Shown in pieces: positions 1 through 7,396 of a stretch of DNA of 64,000 nucleotides. Location of the stretch: positions 62,001 through 126,000 of the forward strand of contig NZ_SLXD01000014.1 of assembly GCF_004340905.1 (NCBI RefSeq), in the 5' to 3' direction. The notes under the pieces were generated by a model that saw only the letters and a program-made list of their open reading frames with translations, was not told the DNA's origin and searched no databases. Each line of letters starts with the position of its first letter. Position 1 is the stretch's first letter. The DNA comes from Rubrivivax gelatinosus (GTDB lineage: Bacteria; Pseudomonadota; Gammaproteobacteria; Burkholderiales; Burkholderiaceae_C). The position numbers were made by a program, and so were the translations under genes.

Positions 1-307
1 TGATCTCGACGACGCGCGTGTTCATGCGCAGGTACTCGGGCGCGCGACCGCCGGGGATCACGAGCGCGTCGTAAGCCGCCGGGTCGATGTCGGCGAAGCT
101 GGCGTTGAGCGCGAAGCGGTGGCCGGGCTTCTCGCTGTAGGTCTGCTGGCCCTCGAAGTCGTGGATCGCGGTCATCACGTACTCGCCGCGTTTCTTGTCC
201 GGCGCCACCGCGTGCACCGTGTGGCCCACGGCCTGCAGCGCCTGGAACGGCACCATGACCTCGTAGTCCTCGCCGAAGTCGCCGCACAGCATCAGGATCT
301 TGCTCAT
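1..307 (-). CDS. DJ-1/PfpI family protein (3' end beyond window)
   Basis: The reading frame starts at an ATG at 307 and runs off the left edge after 102 codons. The N-terminus MSKILMLCGDFGEDYEV is the first beta strand and acidic turn typical of DJ-1/PfpI (class I glutamine amidotransferase-like) proteins, and the segment YDALVIPGGRAPEYLR just before the edge is the family's conserved PGG-R-P-YLR strand. The nucleophilic Cys would lie just outside the window, so activity cannot be judged. Members act as stress-linked deglycase-like, hydratase or protease-like proteins; the substrate cannot be told here. It is divergent from metNIQ. Confidence 0.85.
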   Translation of the reverse strand, partial: MSKILMLCGDFGEDYEVMVPFQALQAVGHTVHAVAPDKKRGEYVMTAIHDFEGQQTYSEKPGHRFALNASFADIDPAAYDALVIPGGRAPEYLRMNTRVVEI

Positions 308-495
308 CGCCCGTGTCTCCTGGGTCGTTGCGATGGGCCTCATCTTCGCCACGAGCCGGCGGCGCGCGGTAGTAGCGGCCTACCGCGGCGGGCGTGGTTT
401 TCCCGGAGGGCGAAGAACCAAACTCGGTTTCCTTCGTTCGGCGCGGCGGGTTGGCTGGGGAAACTCATGAGCCGTTTCCTCCCCCTGCCGTTCCC
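308..495. promoter_or_regulatory. Divergent intergenic region upstream of metN
   Basis: This is the 188-bp space between the DJ-1 gene (minus) and metN (plus). It contains a hairpin, GCGGTAG (366-372) with CTACCGC (380-386), with a 7-base loop and no T-run, so it is not an obvious terminator. I see no convincing -35/-10 pair and no known methionine riboswitch. The promoters of both flanking genes must lie here. Confidence 0.4.
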
Positions 496-1338
496 ATGCC
501 CGTCCAGGACCCTTCCGCCGCCCCGCCGCTGATCCGGCTCGACGGCCTCGGCAAACGCTTCCGCCTGCCCGGCGGCGAGGTCTTTGCCGCCGTGCACGAG
601 GTCTCGCTGCAGGTGCGCCGCGGCGACGTCTTCGGCATCGTCGGCGCCAGCGGCGCCGGCAAGTCGACGCTGCTGCGCCTGATCAACCTGCTGGAGACCC
701 CCGACCGCGGACGCGTCGAGGTCGACGGCCGCGTGCTGACCGAACTCGGCAAGCGCGAGCTGCGCCTGGCGCGCCAGTCCATCGGCATGATCTTCCAGCA
801 GTTCAACCTGCTGCAGAACGCGACCGTCTTCGACAACGTCGCCTTCCCGCTGCGCCTGCACGGCCGGCGCTCGCGTGCCGAAGTCGCCGAGCGTGTCGCC
901 GAGTGCCTGGCCATCGTCGGCCTGACCGACAAGCGCGACAGCCACCCGGCGCAGCTGTCCGGCGGCCAGAAGCAGCGTGTGGCCATCGCGCGCGCTCTGG
1001 CGCCGCATCCGTCGGTGCTGCTGTGCGACGAGCCGACCTCGGCGCTGGACGCCGACACCACGCGCCAGGTGCTGCGCACGCTGGCCGACATCAACACCCG
1101 GCTGGGCGTGACCATCGTCATCGTCACCCACGAGCTGGAGGTCGTGCGCTCGCTGTGCCGCCACGTCGCGGTCGTCGAACGCGGCGCGGTGGCCGAGCAG
1201 TTCCCGCTGTCGGAGCACGGCGTGCGCCGCCGCACCTCGCTGGGCCGGGCGCTGCAGCGCCTCGTGGACCACCCGCCCGAACTCGACGCCGAAGGCGACG
1301 AAGCCGTGGCCGAAGAACCGGAGCCCGTCCATGCCTGA
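496..1338 (+). CDS. metN: Methionine ABC transporter, ATP-binding protein MetN
   Basis: Cytoplasmic ATPase subunit of the D-methionine/L-methionine importer. Visible are Walker A GASGAGKST (about residues 50-58), the Q-loop FQQFN, the signature LSGGQKQR (about 154), Walker B VLLCDEPTSALD and the switch His in VTHEL. I start it at the ATG at 496 because that ATG directly precedes the family-typical opening (PPLIRLDGLGKRF); an upstream in-frame ATG at 394 would add 34 low-complexity residues. The product is 280 aa, and the tail after the ATPase core is short and acidic, so the C-terminal NIL methionine-sensing domain of the roughly 340-aa E. coli MetN is absent. It overlaps metI by 8 bp. Confidence 0.9.
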   Translation: MPVQDPSAAPPLIRLDGLGKRFRLPGGEVFAAVHEVSLQVRRGDVFGIVGASGAGKSTLLRLINLLETPDRGRVEVDGRVLTELGKRELRLARQSIGMIFQQFNLLQNATVFDNVAFPLRLHGRRSRAEVAERVAECLAIVGLTDKRDSHPAQLSGGQKQRVAIARALAPHPSVLLCDEPTSALDADTTRQVLRTLADINTRLGVTIVIVTHELEVVRSLCRHVAVVERGAVAEQFPLSEHGVRRRTSLGRALQRLVDHPPELDAEGDEAVAEEPEPVHA

Positions 1339-1993
1339 GAACATCGTCGCGCTGCTGCCCGAGCTGTGGACGGCGGTCGGCCAGACCGCGCTGATGCTGG
1401 CCATCGGCCTGGGCTCGGCGCTGATCGTCGGCGGGCCGCTGGGCGTCTGGCTGTTCCTGCTCGGCCCGGGCCAGCCGCTGGCCTCGACGCCGGTCTACGG
1501 CGTCGTCAGCTGGGTCGTGAACCTGGTGCGCTCCTTCCCGTTCATCATCCTGCTGGTGGCCCTGGTGCCGGTGACGCGCGTCATCGCCGGCACCTCGATC
1601 GGGCCGCTGGCCGCGGCGGTGCCGCTGTCCTTCGCGGCGATCCCGTACTTCGCGCGCCTCGTCGAGCAGACGCTGCGCGAGGTGCCGCGCGGCGTCGTCG
1701 AGGCGGCGCACGCGATGGGCGCCTCGGAGCTGCAGATCGTCTGGCGCGTGCTCGTCGTCGAGGCGCGCTCGGGGCTGGTGCTGGCGCTGACGGTGCTGGC
1801 GATCAGCTTCCTGTCGTACTCGGCGGTGGCCGGCGTCGTCGGCGGCGGCGGCATCGGCGACCTCGCGATCCGCTACGGCTACTACCGCTTCCAGACCGAC
1901 GTGATGGTGTTCACCGTCGCGATCCTGGTCGTGCTCGTGCAGCTCATCCAGTTCGCCGGCAACGCGCTCGCGCGCCGGCTGGACAAGCGCTGA
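1331..1993 (+). CDS. metI: Methionine ABC transporter permease MetI
   Basis: Inner-membrane permease of 220 aa with about five hydrophobic helices, the usual size for MetI. The cytoplasmic EAA loop that docks on MetN is seen as VEAAHAMGASELQIVWRV, and the following LSYSAVAGVVGGGGIGDLAIRYGYYRF is the conserved MetI gating region. Its ATG lies inside the end of metN (8-bp overlap) and metQ follows 36 bp later, so the three genes form one operon in the standard N-I-Q order. Confidence 0.92.
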   Translation: MPENIVALLPELWTAVGQTALMLAIGLGSALIVGGPLGVWLFLLGPGQPLASTPVYGVVSWVVNLVRSFPFIILLVALVPVTRVIAGTSIGPLAAAVPLSFAAIPYFARLVEQTLREVPRGVVEAAHAMGASELQIVWRVLVVEARSGLVLALTVLAISFLSYSAVAGVVGGGGIGDLAIRYGYYRFQTDVMVFTVAILVVLVQLIQFAGNALARRLDKR

Positions 1994-2029
1994 CTTCCCC
2001 GTCCTCTCCGATCACAAGGAACCCGTCCC

Positions 2030-2854
2030 ATGTCGTTCTCGCGCCGCTCGCTGCTGTCCGCCGCCGTCGCTCTCGCCGCCGTCTTCGGCGCCGCGATGCT
2101 CGCCTCCCAGGCCCATGCGCAGCAGAAGAAGGAGCTGGTGATCGGCGCCACCGCCGGCTCCAACCTCGACGTGCTGAAGCTCGGCATCAAGCCGCAGCTC
2201 GAACAGAAGGGCTACAAGGTGAAGCTCGTCGAGTTCAACGACTACGTGCAGCCGAACAAGGCGCTGGCCGACGGCGCGCTCGACGCCAACTTCTTCCAGC
2301 ACATCATCTACCTGAAGAAGTTCGCCGCCGACCAGAAGCTCGACATCGTCGACATCGTGCAGGGCCCGATCGCGCCGCTGGGCCTGTACTCGCGCAAGTT
2401 CAAGACCGTGGCCGACGTGCGCGAAGGCGCGCGCATCGCGCTGCCCAACGACCCGACCAACCTCGCGCGCTCGCTGGTCTTCCTGGAACAGCACAAGCTG
2501 CTGACGGTCAAGCCCGGCGTCGACCCGCTGCGCGTGACCGAGAAGGACATCGTTGCCAACCCGAAGAAGATCCAGCTCGTGCCGCTGGAAGCCGCGCAGC
2601 TGCCGCGCGCGCTGGACGACACCGACTTCGCCGTCGTCAACGGCAACTTCGCGATCTCATCGGGCCTCAAGCTCACCGAAGCGGTGGCGCTGGAGAAGAC
2701 GCCCGACTACTACCTGCTCGTCGCCGCGGTCAAACGCGCCGACGCCGCCACGCCCTGGGCGCGCGACATCGCCGAAGCCTTCAAGACGCCGTATTTCAAG
2801 CAGGTGCTGGACAGGAACTTCGCCGGCTACGCCCGCCCGTCCTTCCTGCAGTGA
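2030..2854 (+). CDS. metQ: Methionine-binding periplasmic protein MetQ
   Basis: Substrate-binding component of the methionine importer, NlpA family, 274 aa. Residues 1-30 are a signal peptide with positive start FSRRS, a long Ala/Leu core and an AHA cleavage site before QQKKELVIGAT. No lipobox Cys is present, so unlike E. coli MetQ it is predicted to be a free periplasmic protein, not a lipoprotein. Conserved family segments include the aromatic EFNDYVQPNKALADGALDANFFQH and ALPNDPTNLARSL regions. It is the third gene of the met operon, followed 14 bp later by the acireductone dioxygenase gene. Confidence 0.92.
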   Translation: MSFSRRSLLSAAVALAAVFGAAMLASQAHAQQKKELVIGATAGSNLDVLKLGIKPQLEQKGYKVKLVEFNDYVQPNKALADGALDANFFQHIIYLKKFAADQKLDIVDIVQGPIAPLGLYSRKFKTVADVREGARIALPNDPTNLARSLVFLEQHKLLTVKPGVDPLRVTEKDIVANPKKIQLVPLEAAQLPRALDDTDFAVVNGNFAISSGLKLTEAVALEKTPDYYLLVAAVKRADAATPWARDIAEAFKTPYFKQVLDRNFAGYARPSFLQ

Positions 2855-2868
2855 ACCGGGAGCGCACG

Positions 2869-3420
2869 ATGCAGGCCTGGCTCTTCGACGAAGACGGCGG
2901 CGTGCGCGAGCACGCACGCGGCGCGGCCGCCAGTGCGGCGCTGCTGGCGCGCCTGGGCGTGGATGCCGGCCGTGTCGAGATCGAGCCCGACGCCGACTCG
3001 GGCCACCACGCGGCGCTGGATGCGCTGCGCCGGCACTACGGCATCGTGCACGAGGACCGCGTGACGGTTCGCCCGGGCGATCCGGCCTGGCCGGCGCTGC
3101 GCGCGCGTTTCCTCGAGGAGCACACGCACGCCGATCTGGAGTTGCGCGTCTTCGTCAACGGCCGCGGCCTGTTCCACGTGCGCCTGCCGGCGGGCGGCCT
3201 GGCCGTGCTGTGCACCGCCGGCGACTGGATCGCCGTGCCGGCCGGTCTGGCCCACCGCTTCGACGGCGGCCGCCTGGCCGACTTCGAGGCGCTGCGCTTC
3301 TTCTCGCGTGCCCAGGGCTGGGAGGCGCAGCCCACCGGGGCGGGTGCGCCGACGCTGCCGCTGCTGGACGAGTTGCTGGCCAGGCGCGCGACGACGCAGC
3401 CCGAGGCGAGGCTCGCATGA
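2869..3420 (+). CDS. mtnD: Acireductone dioxygenase (methionine salvage)
   Basis: Cupin metalloenzyme of 183 aa that cleaves 1,2-dihydroxy-3-keto-5-methylthiopentene, with Fe2+ giving the methionine precursor KMTB plus formate. The metal ligands are visible in EEHTHADLELRVFVNG (H-x-H with the downstream Glu) and in GLAHRFD. The start is the ATG at 2869, with GGGAGCG about 9 bp upstream. No other salvage genes (mtnA, mtnB, mtnC) are in the window. Its place behind metNIQ ties methionine uptake to recycling of methylthio groups. The stop codon overlaps the start of a 24-codon linker ORF. Confidence 0.9.
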   Translation: MQAWLFDEDGGVREHARGAAASAALLARLGVDAGRVEIEPDADSGHHAALDALRRHYGIVHEDRVTVRPGDPAWPALRARFLEEHTHADLELRVFVNGRGLFHVRLPAGGLAVLCTAGDWIAVPAGLAHRFDGGRLADFEALRFFSRAQGWEAQPTGAGAPTLPLLDELLARRATTQPEARLA

Positions 3421-3491
3421 GCCCTCAGGACTTGTCCGGGGCTCATTCCCGCTCGGCGGGACCGGCCGCCAGGCCGGAGGGTGCCCAGTGA
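3417..3491 (+). CDS. 24-codon linker ORF/hairpin element, copy 1
   Basis: A 75-base ORF bridges mtnD and the next gene. Its ATG overlaps the mtnD stop (ATGA) and its TGA overlaps the GTG start of the following gene (GTGA). The peptide begins MSPQDLSGA and shares the pattern DLSGA-x-SR-x-AGPA with a second 24-codon ORF of identical length at 47926-48000 on the minus strand. The DNA also folds into three successive small hairpins (GGAC/GTCC, CCG/CGG, CCGGCC/GGCCGG). It may be a translational-coupling element, a repetitive intergenic element or both. A stable peptide is not established. Confidence 0.5.
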   Translation: MSPQDLSGAHSRSAGPAARPEGAQ

Positions 3492-4834
3492 GCGCCGTGC
3501 TGGCCGAGATCGGCAGCGCGCGGCGCTTCTGGGCGCCGGCGCTGGAGACCCAGTCGCGCGCCGACTGGGACGCGCTGAAGCTCGACCGCCTGCGCCGCCA
3601 TCTGCGCCACGCCGCCGAGGGCTCGCCGTACTACCGCGCCGCGTTCGCCGCCGCCGGCGTGCGCCCCGAGGACCTGCGCACGCTGGACGACCTGCGGCGC
3701 TTCCCGACGTTGGACAAACGCACGCTGCGCGACCGCCAGCTGGCGGTGCCGCCGCTGGGCGACATCCTCGCCGTGCCCGAGCGCGACGTGGTCTACGTCT
3801 GCGCCTCCAGCGGCTCGACCGGCGTGCCGACCGCCTCGCCGTTCACCGCCGAGGACTTCGACGACTGGATCGATTACGAGGCGCGCCAGTTCTGGTCCTC
3901 GGGGCTGCGGCCCGAGGACCGCTACGGCCACGCGCTGAACCTGTCGCTGTTCGTCGGCGGGCCCTGCGTGCTCGGTGCGCAGCGCCTGGGCGCCTTGAGC
4001 GTGCACGCCGGCACGCTGCCGTCCGAACGCCTGCTGCAGATCGCGCAGCAGTTCCGGCTGACGGCGCTGTGGACGACGCCGTCCTACGCCTGGTATCTCG
4101 GCGAGACGGCGCTGAAGCAGGGCATCGACCCGCGCCGCGACCTGCAGGTGCGCCGCCTCTTCGTCGCCGGCGAGCCCGGCGGCTCGATCCCGCAGACGCG
4201 CCATCGCATCGAGGCGCTGTGGGGCGCCCGGGTCTACGACTACTACGGCCTGTCGGACATCTTCGGCTCCTGCGCCGGCATGTGCGAGCGCCAGGACGGG
4301 CTGCACTGGGCCGAGGACCACATCCACTGGGAGGTGCTCGACGCGGCCGGCGAGCCGGTGCGCGAGGGCGATCGCGGCGAGCTGGTGCTGACCACGCTGA
4401 CCAAGCGCGCGCGGCCGATGATCCGTTTCCGCACCGGCGACATCGTCTCGTTCACCACCGAACCCTGCCGCTGCGGCCGCACCAGCGCGCGCCTGCTGGG
4501 CGTGCACGGCCGGCTCGACGACATGCTGATCGTCAAGGGCGTCAATCTCTTTCCCAGCGACGTCGAGGCCGTCGTGCGGCGCTTCGCCGAGTTCAACGGC
4601 GAGTACCGCCTGGTCGTCGAACGCGTGCAGCACCTGGACCGGCTGACGGTGGAAGCCGAGACCGCGCCCGGTTTCACCGGCGACGCGCCCGGGCTGGCCG
4701 GACGTTTCGCGCATGCGCTGAAGAGCGCCAGCGGCGTCTCGGCCGAGGTCCGGCTGCTGGCGCCCGAGACGCTGCCGCGCGCCACGCACAAGGCGCGCCG
4801 CGTCGACGACCGCAGGGGCGCGCTCTGGGGATGA
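3488..4834 (+). CDS. PaaK-like AMP-dependent acyl-CoA ligase
   Basis: Adenylate-forming enzyme of 448 aa, in the size range of phenylacetate-CoA ligases. Motifs in order: the P-loop-like SSGSTGVPTASPFT, an adenine-site YYGLSDIFG, the hinge region RFRTGD, and KGVNLFPSDVEAVV near the small C-terminal domain. The start is a GTG at 3488 coupled to the linker ORF. The reaction should be acid + ATP + CoA to acyl-CoA, but the acid is unknown; no other phenylacetate genes are nearby. Being last in a methionine/acireductone operon, it might act on a keto or methylthio acid, which is only a guess. Confidence 0.75.
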   Translation: MSAVLAEIGSARRFWAPALETQSRADWDALKLDRLRRHLRHAAEGSPYYRAAFAAAGVRPEDLRTLDDLRRFPTLDKRTLRDRQLAVPPLGDILAVPERDVVYVCASSGSTGVPTASPFTAEDFDDWIDYEARQFWSSGLRPEDRYGHALNLSLFVGGPCVLGAQRLGALSVHAGTLPSERLLQIAQQFRLTALWTTPSYAWYLGETALKQGIDPRRDLQVRRLFVAGEPGGSIPQTRHRIEALWGARVYDYYGLSDIFGSCAGMCERQDGLHWAEDHIHWEVLDAAGEPVREGDRGELVLTTLTKRARPMIRFRTGDIVSFTTEPCRCGRTSARLLGVHGRLDDMLIVKGVNLFPSDVEAVVRRFAEFNGEYRLVVERVQHLDRLTVEAETAPGFTGDAPGLAGRFAHALKSASGVSAEVRLLAPETLPRATHKARRVDDRRGALWG

Positions 4835-4890
4835 GCGGGCAGGGCGCCGGCGCGGGCGGTTAGAGTGCGTGCTTCGCTCGATCCTGTTCC

Positions 4891-7149
4891 ATGACCGTTC
4901 CACGCCCGACCGACACGCCGCGCCCGCTGCCCCACCTGCCCGAGCCCCGCCACCTGGCGAGAGTGCCCGCCGGTGTCTCCCCCGAAGACTTCGAGCGCGT
5001 GCGCCGCGCCGCGCACCTGCTGCCGCAGGTCACCAAACCCGCCGAATACCTGGAGCCGCACGCGCCCGGCTTCGAGGCCCACCTCGACAAGCTGGGCCTG
5101 ATCCTGCTGCAGAAGGCCGCCGGCACGCGGCCCAGCCGCTGGATCGAACCCCGTCTGGTGCCGCTGGCGCTGGCCCACCTCGACGCGGTCGGCACCGGCC
5201 CCGACGTGCGCGCGCTGATGCATGCGCGCGCCGCGACGCTGGAGTCGCTGGGCCTGCTGCGCCACGCCGGCACCTTCACGCGGCTGCTGCAGGACACGGT
5301 CGAGATCCCGGTGCCCGAGGAGGCCCCGTTCCCGGTGGTGCTGCCCTTCCGTGTGCGCGTCGACGACGCGCCGGTCTGGGCCTTCTGGCGCGACGGCGAC
5401 GCCGCGGCGCTGCAGGCCGCGCTCGGCGCCGGCGTGTTGCATCCGCAGCGCGAGGCCATCGTCGCGCACCTGGCGCGGCTGGTGGCGCGCAGCCACGCGC
5501 TGTCGCCGAACGAGCTGGTCTCGCTGCTGCCGCGCCTGTCGGCCGAGTGTGCGCGCCCGCAGGGCGCCGACGAGCTGATGGCCGCCTGCACGCGTGTGCA
5601 GGACCGCTGGGAGCACCGCGTCACCGAACTCGACACGCTGCAGGGCCTGAACAGCGAGCTGGCGTTCCAGGGTTACCCCGACACCTTCCCGAAGGCGCGC
5701 GCGCAGCAGCGCACGGTGACGCTCTACGTCGGCCCGCCCAACAGCGGCAAGACGCACGCCGCGTTCGAGCGCCTGTGCCAGGCGCGCGACGGCGCGTATC
5801 TCGCGCCGCTGCGGCTGCTGGCGCTGGAAGGCCGTGACCGCATGGTCGCGCGCGGCGTCGCCTGCTCGCTGCTGACCGGCGAGGAGAACGTGCCCGCCGA
5901 AGGCGCGCACTTCGTCTCCAGCACGATCGAGATGGTCTCGACCAACAACCCGGTCGAGGTGGCGGTCGTCGACGAGGCGCAGATGATCTTCGACGGCTCG
6001 CGCGGCTGGGCCTGGACCCAGGCCATCGTCGCCGTGCCGGCCAGCGAGCTGATCATCATCTGCAGCGAGTACGCGGTGCCGGCGATCGAGATCCTGCTCG
6101 GCGTCTGCGGCGAACGCTGCACGGTGCGGCGCTTCGAGCGCAAGCAGCACGTGGAGCTGCTGCCGCGGCCGGTGGCGCTGGACGCGCTGCAGGCCGGCGA
6201 CGCCGTCGTCGCCTTCAGCCGGCGCGACGTGCTGACGCTGCGCGACGCGATCGCCGCCAACGGCCGGCCGGTGTCGGTGATCTACGGCGCGCTGCCGCCC
6301 GAGGTGCGGCGGCGCGAGGCCGAACGTTTTGCCAGCGGCGAGTCGCAGATCCTGGTCGCCACCGACGCCATCGGCATGGGCCTGAACCTGCCGATCCGCC
6401 GCGTGCTGTTCTCGACACTGAGCAAGTTCGACGGCGTCGGTGACCGGCTGCTCGACGAGTCCGAGGTGCACCAGATCGCCGGCCGCGCCGGGCGTTTCGG
6501 CTTCCACGAGGAAGGTTTCGCCGGCGTGCTCGACCTCGCCGAGCCGACCGCGGCGCGCACGCTGAAGGAGCTGCTGCACCGCCAGCCCAAGGCGCCGCGC
6601 CACTTCAAGGCGCCGGTGGCGCCCAACGGCTGGCACGTGCGCACCATCGCAGAGCGCCTTCAGGCGACGCGGCTGCGCGAGGTGCTCGGCGTCTTCGTCG
6701 ACCGGCTCAGGCTCGACGACGCCCATTTCGCCGTCGCCGAGCTCGACGCGATGCTGGCGCTGGCCGAGCAGCTGGACCACGCCGCCGGCGCGCTGCCGCT
6801 GGCGGCGCGTTTCGTCTACGCGCAGGCGCCGGTGGACACGCGCAACGAAGACACCTTGCAGGAGTACCTCGACTGGGCGCGCGGCCACGCCAGGGGCGGC
6901 CGTGCCGGGCGGCCGAGCTTTCTCGACACGGTCGACGGCTGGAGCCGGCTCGACCGCATCGAGCAGGCGCTGCGCGCCTGCACGCTGTGGCTGTGGCTGG
7001 ACCTGCGTTTCCCGGGCATCTACGGCCTTGTCGAGGAGGTGCATGCACTGCGTTCCGAGCTGAACGACGGCATCGAGCGCCAGCTGCAGGGCAAACGCCC
7101 GCTGGCGCAGATGCGCCGTGCACGACGGCAGCCCGGCACGCACCGATAA
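4891..7149 (+). CDS. Suv3-like superfamily 2 RNA/DNA helicase
   Basis: A 752-aa helicase. The N-terminal 270 residues are an alpha-helical family extension. The RecA-like core has Walker A GPPNSGKTH (about 281), DEAQ box VVDEAQMIF (about 361), motif III-like IICSEY, and in the second lobe VATDAIGMGLNLPIRRVLF and HQIAGRAGRFG (about 527). This arrangement and the C-terminal helical part match mitochondrial SUV3, which works with RNases in RNA turnover. It stands alone, 56 bp after the ligase gene, and the 247 bp after it lead to nhaD. Its partner nuclease is not in the window. Confidence 0.82.
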   Translation: MTVPRPTDTPRPLPHLPEPRHLARVPAGVSPEDFERVRRAAHLLPQVTKPAEYLEPHAPGFEAHLDKLGLILLQKAAGTRPSRWIEPRLVPLALAHLDAVGTGPDVRALMHARAATLESLGLLRHAGTFTRLLQDTVEIPVPEEAPFPVVLPFRVRVDDAPVWAFWRDGDAAALQAALGAGVLHPQREAIVAHLARLVARSHALSPNELVSLLPRLSAECARPQGADELMAACTRVQDRWEHRVTELDTLQGLNSELAFQGYPDTFPKARAQQRTVTLYVGPPNSGKTHAAFERLCQARDGAYLAPLRLLALEGRDRMVARGVACSLLTGEENVPAEGAHFVSSTIEMVSTNNPVEVAVVDEAQMIFDGSRGWAWTQAIVAVPASELIIICSEYAVPAIEILLGVCGERCTVRRFERKQHVELLPRPVALDALQAGDAVVAFSRRDVLTLRDAIAANGRPVSVIYGALPPEVRRREAERFASGESQILVATDAIGMGLNLPIRRVLFSTLSKFDGVGDRLLDESEVHQIAGRAGRFGFHEEGFAGVLDLAEPTAARTLKELLHRQPKAPRHFKAPVAPNGWHVRTIAERLQATRLREVLGVFVDRLRLDDAHFAVAELDAMLALAEQLDHAAGALPLAARFVYAQAPVDTRNEDTLQEYLDWARGHARGGRAGRPSFLDTVDGWSRLDRIEQALRACTLWLWLDLRFPGIYGLVEEVHALRSELNDGIERQLQGKRPLAQMRRARRQPGTHR

Positions 7150-7188
7150 GGGCGAAAACGCCCCAAAATGTCACATCGTGGGAAAGCT

Positions 7189-7230
7189 TGCGGTTCGTCA
7201 ATCGGCTGCGGTCTCCTGCGGCGTCCAATC
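7189..7230 (+). repeat. Bipartite CGTCAAT / CGTCCAAT element, copy A
   Basis: Upstream of the nhaD leader, TTCGTCAATC (CGTCAAT at 7196-7202) is followed exactly 26 bp later by GCGTCCAATC (CGTCCAAT at 7222-7229). The same two boxes with the same 26-bp offset recur at 8769-8802 before rnfB, with further matches in the flanks (GTTCGTCAATC, TG-G). It may be a promoter or paired operator. It lies about 62 bp before the structured leader, a suitable place for transcription initiation. Confidence 0.5.
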
Positions 7231-7291
7231 CCCCACGGATCGTGTTGTCATCGCGGCACGACCGCTCCCCCGACGGCACCCGCGGCCGGCT

Positions 7292-7387
7292 CCGGGGTGA
7301 GGCGGGCCTGCGGAACGATCTCCGCGCGGCCCCAGGCTGGCACGGTCCGGGGCCACGGCGGCCCCGCCACTTCCTTCGTTTCCCCGG
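7292..7387 (+). ncRNA. Structured leader of nhaD; candidate cation (Li+/Na+) riboswitch
   Basis: The 96 bases before nhaD fold into nested helices: P1 CCGGGG (7292-7297)/CCCCGG (7382-7387); P2 GGCGGG (7301-7306)/CCCGCC (7363-7368); hairpin GCGGA/TCCGC (7310-7325); hairpin GGCCCC/GGGGCC (7328-7354). Unpaired joints are GTGA-like on the 5' side and ACTTCCTTCGTTT on the 3' side. The 3' helix strand ends 9 bases before the ATG, so folding can hide the initiation region. Families of antiporter-leader RNAs (the nhaA-I and nhaA-II motifs, reported as Li+ riboswitches) precede Na+/H+ antiporter genes in proteobacteria. Assignment to nhaA-I is from context and general shape, not a covariance search. 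Confidence 0.6.
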
Positions 7388-7396
7388 TTCGATGAA

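Noticed and set aside
394..495. N-terminal extension of MetN
   Set aside because: The 34 extra residues are low complexity and unlike MetN; the ATG at 496 gives the normal opening.
4243..7143. Long antisense frame across the ligase and helicase genes, and similar ones opposite pyc, ppdK and frdA
   Set aside because: Same GC-bias artefact; no motifs, no ribosome sites, and the plus- or minus-strand partners are clear enzymes.
7169..7199. TGTCACA followed by CGTC before nhaD as an ECF41-type promoter
   Set aside because: The spacing is 20 bp, not the roughly 16 bp of ECF41 sites, and copy B of the element lacks TGTCACA.
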